Of a DNA stretch of 64,000 nucleotides, positions 1 through 12,567 are shown one piece after another. Source of the DNA: Dipodascopsis uninucleata var. uninucleata (taxonomy: Eukaryota; Ascomycota; Lipomycetes; Lipomycetales; Lipomycetaceae); NCBI GenBank assembly GCA_030568195.1, contig JAJLTO010000003.1, forward strand, positions 1,659,720 to 1,723,719, written 5' to 3'. The notes below the pieces were generated by a model. It saw only the letters and a program-made list of their open reading frames with translations, searched no databases and was not told the DNA's origin. The stretch's first letter is position 1, and each line of letters opens with the position of its first letter. Made by a program: the position numbers and the translations under genes.

Positions 1-1412
<1,412 letters not shown>

Positions 1413-2562
1413 TTATGAATTTTGTATATTTAATATAAATGAACTTTAAGAAACTTTTGAAGCCTTTAAATCTAACGGATTTTCTTTAAATATCAATTAT
1501 TTGGCTGATTAAGAATCCTTGACAAGATTCTTGTTACTTCCGCTATTTAATTTTTCTTGCTTCCGAATTATTTGAAAAATATTATGTTGAGATCGCCTCC
1601 AAGTCTATGCTGCAAATTCCACTATCCTTGTACAAAACTAGAATATTTGCGATAAACCTATGGATGGGTTTATAAAAGATGTCTCTGTTGCAAAAATTTA
1701 TAGAAAAGACGAAATAAAAGATGAAGAAAATTGAATGAAAACTATTAAAAATGACAAAACAAAGCAAATCTTTATACAACTAAAACGACAAACTATAATG
1801 AAAAAAATCCAGTCAAAAAACTTCACTAATACAATAGCCCTTAAAAACGAAAAGCTATATATAAAGAGACCAACCGAAACAAAGAACTATGATCAAAGTA
1901 AGAAAGGACTCTGGAGATAGACTTGATATTGATGATAGACGAGAACGGATTGGATGAGTAGTTTTTAGTAAGGAAACGGACACGGAGTAAGGAGAACCGT
2001 GGAAAAGGGTATATGACGGTAATACCGCACCGCTCTCTCCCGTATGCCCCTTACCTTGACTATGGATATATAAGCTGTCAATGGGTACGGATATAATGTG
2101 GAGAATAACAACTTAGTTACACTAGTGAGTTGTCGTTCAACGCAATGACGGCCAATTTGGCACTATTTTAATGAGTAAGATCTTGAGCTTATGAACGGCT
2201 TACATGAATGGAATAAGATAAAATGTCGTCAATTTGAAGAAAAAAGGCTAGAATGAGAATATGTGCCGCTGAGCTTTTTAGTAGCAACGTTATTTCTCCT
2301 CACTGCGAAAATGATATGTTTAAATAATTGTGCTTCATACAGCATCACAATGGAGGTTGGACATTTAGTAGAAGATGCAAGTCATTCACTCACAAATACG
2401 AGTACACAGATGCAAAACGTGAAATTAACATCACAGAGAGGGCTATAGCTTAAACGTCTCATAGCATATAAAAGATTGATCCTATGATTAGAGGGATGTA
2501 AACTGTGAAATCATTAACAACGGTTGGCTCAAGCAGGTATATAGATAAAGAAGTATATCGTA
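1413..2562. other. Intergenic region, about 1.15 kb
   Basis: AT-rich sequence between the GLC7 start and the Rdx gene stop. Small ORFs at 1582-1779, 1735-1920 and 2263-2448 have low-complexity or random-looking translations and no splice context. The first few hundred bases upstream of 1412 should hold the GLC7 promoter. I recognise no RNA gene here. Confidence 0.5.
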
Positions 2563-3200
2563 CTAAGCCTTTTCACACTCTATACAACCAGCAGTGTCAT
2601 TACTAACAGCCGTTTCCGTGGCTGCTGAGTTATCTGTAGAAGGATCAGAGCTTGAATCAATTGCATTGGAGTCCGTACTATTAGATACCGGATATCCCGA
2701 TTTACTGTGCTTGCGATCTAAGTGACCAAGATTTCTTTCTGGAAACAACTGATCCCGTATAAGTTTCTTCAAGTCTTTAGAATCTATATTCATCCAACAA
2801 TAAATGCAGTTTATTAGTATCAGAGATTTAATGAGCTACCAGGAACAAAAACATACCTGGGAAACTTCCGTTAAGCTTTCTGTCCCAAATCAGGTTCTCT
2901 TTGCTTCCATGACTCTGGACTAGTTTCACTTTAAATGTTCCTCCTCCTGAAGGCACCATTGAAACTTCTCCAAGATCATTAGAGAAAGTAGAAAGTAGTT
3001 CTTGTGCATACCTAACAATATATTATATTTAGCTTACTTGGTCACCTGTTCAACATAAACTTCAATGTAACCTTCTGTCCGACTAAACAAATACTACGCT
3101 GAGCTTTAATATCAGACGCTTACCAGGCAGCACGCAAATTCCATTTGCATGCGGTACAGAACTCTATCGATATTCTGGGGTATCTCACTGGGTTATCCAT
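2563..3200 (-). CDS. Rdx/selenoprotein W-like thioredoxin-fold protein (Cys form)
   Basis: Small redox-type protein of the Rdx (SelW/SelT) family, rebuilt from three exons: 3200-3124, 3011-2857 and 2783-2563, giving 150 residues. All junctions are GT-AG and in phase. The N-terminus is MDNPVRYPRISIEFCTACKW, with the family CxxC motif, then NLRAAWYAQELLSTF, which is characteristic of fungal Rdx proteins. The central part carries the typical GEVSMVPSGGGTF and IWDRK segments. The last exon adds RDQLFPERNLGHLDRK and then a Ser/Asp/Thr-rich tail of about 50 residues. Both active-site positions are cysteines, so no selenocysteine machinery is needed. The molecular role in fungi is not established. 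An ORF on the opposite strand (3149-3472) is a shadow. Confidence 0.85.
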
Positions 3201-3750
3201 ATTTATTTCACGGCTGTGGCTTTATCATGCAAATAACAAACGTCCTTGTGAATAACAGCCAGCTGGGGCTGTATGAGTACGAAGTAACTTTAAATGATTC
3301 AGCGGAACATAGGAGCTGGGACTTCCCATATTCGATATATTTGGGAGCTATCTTTTTAGAGCCATCTAGGGTACAACCCTATCATATCTTACGCAGTCAC
3401 AGAGGTTCACTCCTCAAAGCGTGTGTTATATTATTGTGTAATCTGTACGTCTTAGTACGTCCGAAAGTGTGAGAGTAGTCGAAGAAGTTATAGATTTGTT
3501 ACAATTTTTGGTCTACCTACGGATAGTACGTATTCCTAAACAATCCGTAAGTAATGATATATGACGATAAAGAAAGAATCATATTGTTATCAGGTTTTAC
3601 TAATTCTTGCGATTCTGATTGTTAAATGTTCTTGTAAAATGACCATTTCGAACATGGTAGTTTTGTATATCTAGATTGCTACTACCAATGAAACTGGTTA
3701 TTTTACAAGAGCATTTGCATATTCAGGATTGATTTTATTTACAGAGCGAA
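3201..3750. promoter_or_regulatory. Divergent promoter region between the Rdx gene and RPL29
   Basis: This 550-bp stretch separates the divergent starts of the Rdx gene (3200, minus) and RPL29 (3751, plus), so it should hold both promoters. It contains a strong imperfect inverted repeat at 3624-3716, listed separately. A possible 5'-UTR intron acceptor (ttatttacag) sits a few bases before the RPL29 ATG. No TATA box is convincing. Confidence 0.5.
3624..3716. repeat. 93-bp imperfect inverted repeat (hairpin) upstream of RPL29
   Basis: The left arm begins AAATGTTCTTGTAAAATGAC and the right arm ends GGTTATTTTACAAGAGCATTT minus its first base; the two are complementary over about 20 bp, with the differences read as G-U wobbles. 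Inside this stem, TTTC/GAAA and GGTAGT/ACTACC continue the pairing around a loop of about 20 nt. It lies 35 bp before the RPL29 ATG, possibly inside a 5'-UTR intron. It could be a structured RNA element or a small MITE. Confidence 0.6.
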
Positions 3751-4090
3751 ATGGCAAAGTCAAAGAATCACACAAATCATAACCAGAACAAAAAGGCTCA
3801 CCGTGTATGTCTTAAAATTTGATTTAGCAGCGAGTGGTCATTCGATTTTGGATCCGAAGTTGATGATGCTAATCTTAAAATTTTATATAGAACGGTATCA
3901 AGAAGCCTAAGACTTCAAAATATCCATCCTTGAAAGGTGTTGATCCAAAGTTCCGAAGAAACCATAGTAAGTGTTGATATTATTAAAATAAGATAAGTAA
4001 AAGTAGGTCTAACTTTATGCAGAGCACGCTCTTCATGGTACCGCAAAGGCTTTGAAGGAGTTTAAGGCAGGCTTACGCGAGTCCGCTTAA
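3751..4090 (+). CDS. RPL29: 60S ribosomal protein eL29
   Basis: Ribosomal protein L29 of the large subunit, found only after splicing. Exons are 3751-3804, 3891-3966 and 4023-4090, all joined at GT-AG sites in phase, for 65 residues. The product starts MAKSKNHTNHNQNKKAHR, continues NGIKKPKTSKYPSLKGVDPK and ends with FRRNHKHALHGTAKALKEF and a short tail, which is the complete family signature at the usual length. Basic composition fits rRNA binding. The second exon begins just after ttatatag and the third after tatgcag. No single ORF reveals this gene. Confidence 0.95.
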
Positions 4091-4515
4091 ATGTTTTACT
4101 ACCGCTCATTGTATAATTGTGAATATTTTCAAAATGACAATAAATTGATATAAAAGTTCGATTACTCTACATATTCTTAGTTGTTACTACGTAAACAGAA
4201 ATATCGTATCTAGTATTAAACCACCGTATATGCTTATTTATTACTTCAATGCACATTACATGGTATTATTCATGTTCGGTATCGTGAGATTACATATTGT
4301 TATTCAAAAAATGTGCTATATTGAAATTCTGCTTATTACCAAGCGTCATATGAGACTGCCGCAGGTAGGTCCATTAATAATGGTGTATGACGATTTCAGA
4401 AATAGATTTTTTTATTATTTTGTGTAGATTTAAATTCATACCATAATAAATAAGCATCGATATAATTTTGACATCGTTTTGTATTGATCATTCTAAGTAT
4501 ATCATCATAATAACT
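4091..4515. other. Intergenic region
   Basis: AT-rich gap between the RPL29 stop and the NAT3 start. The ORF at 4230-4427 has no recognisable content. It presumably holds the RPL29 3' end and the NAT3 promoter. I see no RNA gene or repeat. Confidence 0.4.
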
Positions 4516-5185
4516 ATGACTTCTCTCAAAGCATTTCATGCACCTGATTTATTTAAGATAAATCCAGTTAATCTGGATGTTTTAACAGAGAATTATAATA
4601 TTGCATTTTATCTTTCTTATCTCGCGCAATGGCCAACGCTATTTTTCTCCACCATGAATGCCAACAATGACATCACTGGTTATAGTAAGCTTGTCTTGCA
4701 CCTGTGAACGGATGACTGAACTTGAAATACTGACTATTATGACATAGTGATGGGTAAAACTGAAGGAACAGGAAAGCAATGGCATGGTCATGTTACGTGT
4801 CTAAGCGTGGCGGCAGATTATAGAAGAATAGGTCTCGCTAGAATTCTGGTGGACAATCTCGAAAGAAGAAGCGAAGATCCTTATAATGCGTACTTTATCG
4901 ACCTTTTTGTGAGAGCTAGCAATTTACTTGCGATAAACATGTATAAAGACTTTGGTTACAGTGTATATAGACGTGTTGTTGATTACTATAGCGGAGAACC
5001 AGGAGAACCAAGCGAAGATGCTTTTGGTACGCCATCTATACATATTATCACTAATTTGATGTTTGCTAACTAATAGTATATTTATAACAGATATGCGCAA
5101 ACCTCTAAAGAGAGACGTTAAGCGAGAAAGTGTCCGAGAAAATGGCGAAGACTTCAGAGTTAGTCCAGATGAAGTATATTTATAG
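4516..5185 (+). CDS. NAT3: NatB N-terminal acetyltransferase catalytic subunit (Naa20/Nat3)
   Basis: Catalytic subunit of NatB, which acetylates nascent proteins starting Met-Asp, Met-Glu or Met-Asn at the ribosome together with Naa25 (Mdm20). Three exons: 4516-4684, 4748-5026 and 5091-5185, total 180 residues. The start MTSLKAFHAPDLFKINPVNL matches the family N-terminus; an in-frame ATG at 4468 gives an unlikely extension. The GNAT acetyl-CoA loop is seen as RRIGLA, preceded by WHGHVTCLSVA. The region FFVDLFVR-type appears as YFIDLFVRASN, followed by MYKDFGYSVYR and the conserved EDAFDMRKPL, which is complete only after joining exon 3. The length equals that of known Naa20 proteins. Confidence 0.94.
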
Positions 5186-5649
5186 AATATACATGCAATG
5201 AACTATTAGGTGATGTAATGACAAGCATATAAAGCGTCTTACTCAATATGACAAAATCACATATAAAAATGATCAAATAGTGCTATAGTACTGCTGTCTA
5301 TAGTATTATGGACAAATCGACTTGATTAAATCTTGATCGACAAAGAAAACTGACGTGTACGTAAACTGAACAGAACATACTTGTAAATATGAACCTTTTA
5401 TTTTGTAGAAAAGACAATTTCATATATGTATATCTATTACTACTTTTTGATTCTAGTTAATTAAAAACAAATTGAAATAAGTCTTCGTTGGTTTAGTAGA
5501 TTCTCCCCGTTCTACAACTCTGCCAGATGATAGTCGTTAATACTGATAATCACAGTCCAACTTCCGTTTATCTCTAGATTCCTATCGATTAATATATCAA
5601 TACTCCAAATCATAAATAACGACAATTCTTCGTATGCTAATATTCTACA
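5186..5649. other. Intergenic region
   Basis: AT-rich gap after the NAT3 stop. It holds the NAT3 3' end and no ORF, repeat or RNA gene that I can support. Confidence 0.4.
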
Positions 5650-6244
5650 TTACGGTAAGGTTGAGATATGCCTTTCTAAATAATACAATAATGTATGGAT
5701 ATTTTCATGATCTGTATGTTGAATAATAATAATACCAGTGGGACACGTTATAGTAATGAGGACATTTAAAGTTAGTTTAGCAGGTTTTGGTTTTCGCACA
5801 TCAATGGAAGTTACATGCCTTTGACTATGCATAATTCGTATCTTAGTGTTTTCATACATTTCCAAGACTATAACCGGGACGCGAAATTTCCTTTTCTTGG
5901 AAGTAACAAATTTACAGAAGTTTATGTCCGAATTAAAGTACTCTGATATTAATTCAGTTGTAAATAACGAAGCTCACATATTGATTTGACGTTCTGTTGT
6001 TTTGGCTTGGGTGGTTCACAGCACACGAATCTTAGCAGCCCGTCTTCGGCCTGACAATTCTATCACTAGTTTTCACTAATCGTTTAGAGGACTCGGCAAT
6101 TGATAACTGACGGGTTGAAGCATCACTGTGATTGAATGACTTTGAGTCTGTAATCATGGTAAGTTCTATTTTGGCGAATTTAATTGGCATCAGTGGAGTT
6201 AGTCTACATGTATACTCGGAGCTTGGTGGAGAAGGAACTATCAT
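5650..6244 (-). pseudogene. Possible gene or pseudogene with an in-frame stop, unknown family
   Basis: The 3' part on the minus strand (5940-5650) reads as coding-like: KRKFRVPVIVLEMYENTKIR, then HVTSIDVRKPKPAKLTLN, ending LLYYLERHISTLP. A good 3' splice site (branch-like ctgaat, acceptor atcagag) precedes it, and a donor gtgagc at 5977 would define a 37-nt intron. The exon before it continues in the same frame up to an ORF starting at 6244 (MIVPSPPSSEYTCRLTPLMP), but one in-frame TAA at 6034-6032 interrupts it. It may be a decayed gene, a gene with an unseen intron, or chance open frame. I recognise no family. Confidence 0.35.
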
Positions 6245-6360
6245 CGCTTATATGTCAAATGAAGACATCTGTGATGAGCTCTTTCTTGGTTTGTAACTGA
6301 AGATAGGTTCTATTTTCTATTTTTGCTCTCGTGGTTTATACTTCACTTGCTGATTTCTCG

Positions 6361-9300
6361 ATGCTCTGGGTATTGAGAATTGGTCGTAGTCATTTGGTTA
6401 TTATCTATACTGATTTTTCATAGCTAAGGGCCATAGTCCTGGTCATCCTTCGCGGGACCGGATATGCAAATGATGCAACTGCATCAAGTAGAAACTACCA
6501 GTTCTTTGAAAGATATGCAGTGAAGGTTGTTCGGTCGCCGCAGTCATTCATTCTTTGGTCTGCAACTTTAGTATTTTGTTTGTCGTATTCTTTTATTTAT
6601 GACCAGCTCTTTGCTAATGGGCAGCTGCATTCGTCATGGTCTTCGTTTTGTGCAAATTCAATATCTCTTAGTCGTTTAACACTACAAGCAAATATTTCAG
6701 ATTTAACTCTGCGGCAGGTATGGGTCAGAGGTGATCAAGATGGCGCGCTATCGAAAGATGTACTTGATTTTGTGTGGGAAGTTCAAGACAGTTTGGTTCG
6801 TGGCCTCTCTAGTTCAGATTTCGTCTTGGTGTCTCCTACCTTATTTTGGAATAACTCTCTCACATCCTTTGAGCAAGATTCGGATATAATTTCTACTATA
6901 AATATGCATATACAATCACAAGAATTTCCCGAAGACGGTGTGAGATTCTCTTTTCCGCCAAAATCAAAGTCAATATGCTGGAAGCCTCAATTTGTAGGGA
7001 GTCGATTGGTTTCGTGTGATGCGTTAATAATATCAGTTATATTTCCTTCATCGAACGCTAGAACGGAAGATGTATTGGAGCAGAATTTCCAGAACATCCG
7101 CTCATCTTCGGAAATAAAATTTTCTTCTAGTAGCTCTGTAGTGAAATCCTTGCCGGAAAAGCATTCACGATTAGAGTACCTGAATGAAATTACACCAATG
7201 TCTAAATCCTATAATAATCTTTTCTATTCTTGCTATGCAGCCTTATTTGCGTATATAATTATTTCTTTTAGCTGCATTCGTGCAGTTCGCTTTCGATTTG
7301 GCTTACTAGTTGCGTTTATTGTGGAGACTATTTTATCTATGACGGCGGCCAGCGCAGTCATGAAAATATTTGGAATTGATACAACTATGGTTCCTAAGAA
7401 GATGTTTCCCTTTGTGTTTCTTGTGTTGAGTACTGAAAATATGTTTAGGCTGGTCAATTCGTTGTCATACACACGACCTGAGCAGCCTGCATTAGTGCGA
7501 GTGGGTGTAGCTCTTGGAAAAGTTGGACTATTATCTACAGTAACGATTTCTTTAAATATTTTATTTTTACTAATACCTCTTTTCTTTTTTTCTGCTCCTA
7601 TCTCTCAGGTTTCAGCCTTCTCAATTATTTCACTTGCAATTGACTATTTTCTACATATGACTTACTTCTTAGCTGTCTTATCTATCGATGTTAGAAGATT
7701 AGAGCTGGAGGACCTGATTCAGAGTAGCTTATATTCGCAATCTACTGATACTGACGATGAAGATGAAGATGAAGGATTCTTTGATATCACATTTAAGAGA
7801 AATCCTCTCGCGAAATTTATGGATGTTATTGCTGAAAACAGTTTCAGGATGACGACGACAGCTGGTATTATTGTCACCGGAATATTCTTGGTCTTCATGC
7901 AGCTTCATTATATAAATGGTCCCGATGTTCAGTTTTTAGTTAGTAGTTTAAAGTTGCCTGTTAAAGACTTACCTCAGATCATCACAAAATATTCATCTTC
8001 CAATTCTTCTGTTCTGAGTTGGCAAGAAATTAGGAGTGAGCTCTTCGATGGAAACCATGGAAGAAGTCTTTTTCATCACTCTGGCTCACCAGTGCTACGA
8101 TTTTGTGAACCTGACTTCCTGACGTTGAAAAATGCTCATCGACACGATATACGGAGTTCCTCAAGCGTCTTTGCTTCCGGGTATATATACCAGTTTTTAA
8201 TCATCACGTCATCTACCGTCATTTCATCTGCAGCACTTATATCCTTCCTCCTACGAGAAAGTCGGGATGAGGAGGCCGTTGATTCGCGATTCAACTCTGC
8301 ACCTGTAATTATTACAAAGGACATGTCTTGTCACCATAGTCTTGATATTATACGATTGGCAACTTCATCGACAGGCGTAATAGTTTCTGTTGGGCTGGAT
8401 CATAAAGTATATTTATGGCAAGCAAATTCTAGAAGACAACAGAGTCCTGTAAAGGTTCCTCTACCTGCGGATGCCTACCCAATTACATCGGTAGATGTTG
8501 ATTCTGATGGAAAATTTGTGGCAATATCGACCAGACCTGGAGTTTTATACTGTTGGAATATTCCTACGTCTAGGTTTGTTTGGTCAGTATCCTTACCGGG
8601 CCTTATAAAAGCAGCGCCTGCAACCACATTATTTATAACTGAAAAAGTACCGGGAATGGTTACAAAAATAAACATGATAGTTGTATGTAAAAACGGTATT
8701 TTATATCAGATTCCGTCAGATACTGGAATTGCAAGTGAACATCTGATCTCGGATGTTGAAATCATTTCTGCAGACAAGCTCTTTACACCTAGACTGCCAA
8801 AACGAATCATATCTGTTAACGAAGAAGGAATAATTATCAGTACAATGTTAGTAAGGAGGACGTGGATGAATCAAAGATTACAGCTACAGTACTCAATAAT
8901 TGCTTCTATGGAACAGCAACAAGTCCTTCAATCATCGCCGCTGAAATACAATAGACTATATCAAAATACTTCGACAGACGCTTGCACGATAGTCCCTCTG
9001 CACCAATTGGGTATGATATTATGGGCTCGTGGTATAACTGCGGAATTGATTGATGTGCAGACGGGAACAATTATCAAGACATTCCATCTTGCTCAGTACA
9101 GAAAGGGTACTCTAAAGGCTTTTCATGATCGTACACAACATTGTCCGTTTTGTGGATGCTCTACTATCGCAACACTTTGTATATTATATTGTGAACGAGA
9201 TTCTGGTATGCTAATAATGCACTCTTTTACTAATAGTAGCCGTGCGAGAAACAATATATGTTTACGTGTTGAGCGAGATCCAAGGGAAAAGCGTTGTATT

Positions 9301-10173
9301 GGTTTTGAAGGTGTGATTGAAAAGCAGCATTGGTTAGAGAATGTAACAGGATGGGAAATAACAGATATAAATCTTGTTATGGGCATAAGGAGGAAATCTA
9401 CAGTTACATTAGATGGCTTTGTTGAATCAACCGGATACAACTATCAGTCTAATGGATTGAGGGACAGGTTTCATAAAGCGAGCACATCAATGACATCAGA
9501 GGATAGATTGTCCAGTGAAAATTTGGAAGATGCTTGGGAAGGCTGGACGATGGGAATGGATGGTTCTGTTTGTACATATGAACTTCGACCTGAGCAAGAA
9601 CAGAGAAGCCACCAATTAAGGAAATTTGATAGGTTAAAAACTCGTTCGTATGCTTTGTCTTCGGAAGATGACTTTGGAGAAGAACCGGCTTCTCCAGATG
9701 GTCCACGTGGTCGACGAAAGCAGTATCACCAGCATTATAGGCCCGAGCATGATCTACTTGTTTCTCATATTGGTACAGTAGCTAGACTAGGACATAGATC
9801 AATTGTTATGGGCTTCGGGAATATTGTTAAAGTTCTTTATTTTAAAACTGAGGAAATTATTAACGAACATTCATCGGATATCGATGACGAAGATATAAGT
9901 TTGGCATATGTCAGTCGTCGCCGACGTGCACGTCATAGGTCCAGTAGCAGGGGTAGTATTAGTTCTGTCGATGAGAATCCCAGGTCTTCCTTACGACACA
10001 TAAGTAACTCTAATGCTGGAAGCTCGAGTAACAGGGGTTCGAGCGGTCTAATGAGACCGCGAGTGACTAATGGCATGAGTAGCGATAGTGGTGACGAAGG
10101 ATCTAGCAGGGGAAACAGAAGAGGTGGCTTGATGGGCGGTGGATTAATGGGTTCGGGACATAAAGCTCTCTGA
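6361..10173 (+). CDS. SCAP: SREBP cleavage-activating protein (SCAP), sterol sensor
   Basis: ER-to-Golgi escort of the membrane-bound SREBP transcription factor, responding to sterol or, in fungi, low oxygen. The large exon is open from 6424 without an ATG. My model adds a 9-nt coding exon 6361-6369 (Met-Leu-Trp), a 54-nt intron ending ttttcatag, and the exon 6424-10173, giving 1252 residues with an N-terminus containing LRGT as in fungal SCAPs. The first membrane helix is near residues 45-65. A sterol-sensing domain of about five helices spans roughly 265-425, with YNNLFYSCYAALFAYIII, then PFVFLVLSTENMFRLVNSL. A further helix lies near 580. WD40-like repeats follow from about 645 to 1165 (SVGLDHKVYLW, SVDVDSDGKFVAIS). 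The C-terminus is Arg/Ser/Gly-rich. The SREBP partner is not in the window. Confidence 0.88.
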
Positions 10174-10397
10174 ATATTGAAAATGGCGTGTAATGTATTT
10201 ATATTTATTTGTAACAGTGACATATATATTGTATTTTGATTCAAATTTCATTACAATGCCATAAACTATTCATGGTGCTTGCGAAGAATCTGCCTATAGC
10301 ATAAAACCAGTCTATTGATTTTAGTGTACCTCATTCAAATCTAATTTATATAAGTATCCTTAACTATTAATTAGCCCATTTTATGGTCATTAATACA

Positions 10398-11423
10398 TTA
10401 TATCTCTGATTCTAACTCCTCCGCTGTAAAGCTGAATATCTCTCGATTTCTCCTTGACCGTCGCATTATTTCCAGTTTATACCAATCTAATTTTTTGGCA
10501 AGGATGTCTTTCATTGACATTGCCCTCTTTCTTTGTACGTCAAGCTTTTGTTTAATTCTTTCAATATCTCTATTGTGTTCGTCTATCCACTTTGGTTCTT
10601 GTCCTCTCAAAAAAATTTGAGCATCTTGCGTACTGTATGAATGCAGCAGTATTGCTTCCCACCGATCTTCAATTGAAGCATGGAATAGTCTTTGTTCGGA
10701 GCTTTGCAAATAGTCAATTATTCGTTGACCATTTTTAATCCGTTTCGAAATCACCATACTGAGCCTAGGATTTTGTTTTCCAGGCATACGTATAAATGCC
10801 ATACGGTAGACACCCTGTATGTAACCTATTCGTGGGAGTCTAGGATTTTCCGCGTAATATTTATTTTTCAGCTTGCGTGTTCGCTTTTTTCTTAAAACGT
10901 GTTTCTTTAAAGCAAGATCACGCACTTCTTCATCAGGTATATCCTGGTGTTCATACCTAATGCTAGGTGCATACCGCAAAATTATATTAGATTCTTTTGC
11001 ATTCTGCCGCTGAATTTCTTGTAGTTCCGGTGTCAGACCTTTATTTCGTGAATACTTGAAGTTCGTTCGGAGAATTTGATGTCTTCGCAACTCACATCTG
11101 TCATGTAACTCGTTCAGGCATGCAATGTCTAAGTCGCATGCTGCCTGTCGCATGAGCTTCTCTAAGATATAAGCATCCTCTAAAATCAGTTTAACTCTTT
11201 GTATATTGGGAAGCTTTTTATTTAGTTTGAATCGAGCTTTAATAGTATCTAGCATTAGCTGAGAGTCATCGTAACTAAATTTACTATGTTCTTGATACGC
11301 GTTTGAGTGACTAAAACCGGTATTTGCTATTCTTGAAAGTTTGCCGTTATGACGAAGTAGTGCTCTATAGAGAGCTAGTACCGGCATCCTATGAGCAGAC
11401 AGACGGTTAAGCAAACAAACCAT
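10398..11423 (-). CDS. LYR-motif (Complex1_LYR) protein, likely mitochondrial
   Basis: Minus-strand single-exon gene of 341 residues from the ATG at 11423; the open frame extends a little upstream but without ATG. The N-terminal part has the LYR signature (MPVLALYRALLRH), helix-forming sequence and a conserved-looking FKLNKK segment, typical of the LYR superfamily of small mitochondrial assembly factors. These usually bind acyl carrier protein and help build respiratory complexes, Fe-S clusters or ribosomes. The protein is three times longer than a classic LYR protein. Its C-terminal two-thirds are strongly basic and helical (KKHVLRKKRTRKLKNKYY), which would suit RNA or mitoribosome contact, but that is inference. 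It converges on SCAP, with 224 bp between the stops. Confidence 0.65.
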   Translation of the reverse strand: MVCLLNRLSAHRMPVLALYRALLRHNGKLSRIANTGFSHSNAYQEHSKFSYDDSQLMLDTIKARFKLNKKLPNIQRVKLILEDAYILEKLMRQAACDLDIACLNELHDRCELRRHQILRTNFKYSRNKGLTPELQEIQRQNAKESNIILRYAPSIRYEHQDIPDEEVRDLALKKHVLRKKRTRKLKNKYYAENPRLPRIGYIQGVYRMAFIRMPGKQNPRLSMVISKRIKNGQRIIDYLQSSEQRLFHASIEDRWEAILLHSYSTQDAQIFLRGQEPKWIDEHNRDIERIKQKLDVQRKRAMSMKDILAKKLDWYKLEIMRRSRRNREIFSFTAEELESEI

Positions 11424-11820
11424 GTTACTTCGAACTAAATAATACAGAAACACCAAAAAGATGTCCCTCAAATTTTTAGATGATTCTGAAATATTTAAAA
11501 TTTCTTGAACATCTTAATTGGGAGAAACTAATCATAAAACTCTCATAAGAACTAGTGAAGTTTTAGGATCTTGAAGATGAAACAGCATCCGTAAACTATC
11601 TCATCACTACTTCAAGTAGAGCACCGCGACTCATTGCAGAGAATGACAATAATAATATGATCTTATAAATCTAAGGAGTAAAATTCATATGCACAGTAAA
11701 TTTATTTATAGTATCTCTCGGTTGGAATATAAGAGACAGAAAAAAAAGAATACAGGAATTGACTAACAAAAGATGTAACAGGTAAATACTAGCAGGGACA
11801 AAGGCAAACACAAAATGCCA
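11424..11820. other. Intergenic region
   Basis: AT-rich gap between the LYR gene start and the MMS2 stop, both on the minus strand. It should hold the LYR gene promoter. I see no ORF, repeat or RNA gene. Confidence 0.4.
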
Positions 11821-12567
11821 TTAGTACATACTACCTTCTGGAGGCTGAGAAAGCTTACGGTTGGCGCCAGTGGCCATTTCCCTATATTATTCAGCTATTA
11901 ATTACGTTGTTCATAGTGATATGGCTAGAAAAATGAAATATCCGACTAATATACCTTCTGAGCTCCAAAAGCACACTCTCCATGGTATAATCTCTTTTCC
12001 ATTGCGCGAGACACGGTAGCTTCGACTGTTCCACCTACATAATATCAATGCTTTAGTCATCGAAAATAATCAGGCTATCAATGAAAATAAGCTCACCTTT
12101 CCATCGGATTGATTCACACATGGAAGATTAATCATCGACAAAAACTGAACTGTCGGCGGTGAATCCGGATAATCTGGTCCACAATGAAGCTTTAAACTGT
12201 AGATACGATTTTCATGAACACTCTAAACCTCCAAATTAATATCAGATGCCTTCATAGAACACGAGCTCTTAGGAACAGCAATACAGCCGGAAAATAAACA
12301 TACGTGGGGTGGGCCTAAGATTGTTCCATTCCATTCGGACATCGTGATGTCATCACTATCTGTAAGACCATAGGAACATGCCTCAGCTCCGAGGCCCTTT
12401 TCACCTTTCTCAAGCTCTTCCAGAAGACGGAAGTTTCGTGGACTGTTAATAATACAAATCTAGTCAGCAGGCTATTCTTAAGTCGTCTCAATTTGTATGA
12501 ACTTTTTCATTTACGTGAGACCGTTATACATCAAAATCAACAATTAAACGTACATTTTAGCACTCAT
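11821..12567 (-). CDS. MMS2: Ubiquitin-conjugating enzyme variant Mms2 (UEV)
   Basis: Catalytically inactive E2-like partner of Ubc13. The pair builds Lys63-linked ubiquitin chains on PCNA in error-free DNA damage tolerance. It is hidden in five short exons: 12567-12554 (14 nt), 12442-12304, 12222-12097, 12034-11955 and 11881-11821, giving 139 residues with every junction in phase. The product begins [20 protein letters not shown], then [20 protein letters not shown], then [20 protein letters not shown]. The final part reads [21 protein letters not shown] and PPEG near the end. The position of the E2 catalytic cysteine is not occupied in the usual context, as expected of a UEV. Length equals the family. 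The 14-nt first coding exon is unusual but unambiguous. Confidence 0.93.

Noticed and set aside
3124-3200. Possible selenoprotein
   Set aside because: Both active-site positions of the Rdx gene are cysteine codons (CTAC motif), with no in-frame TGA to recode.
3149-3472. Plus-strand ORF overlapping the Rdx gene
   Set aside because: It lies antisense to the well-supported first Rdx exon and its translation has no family features.
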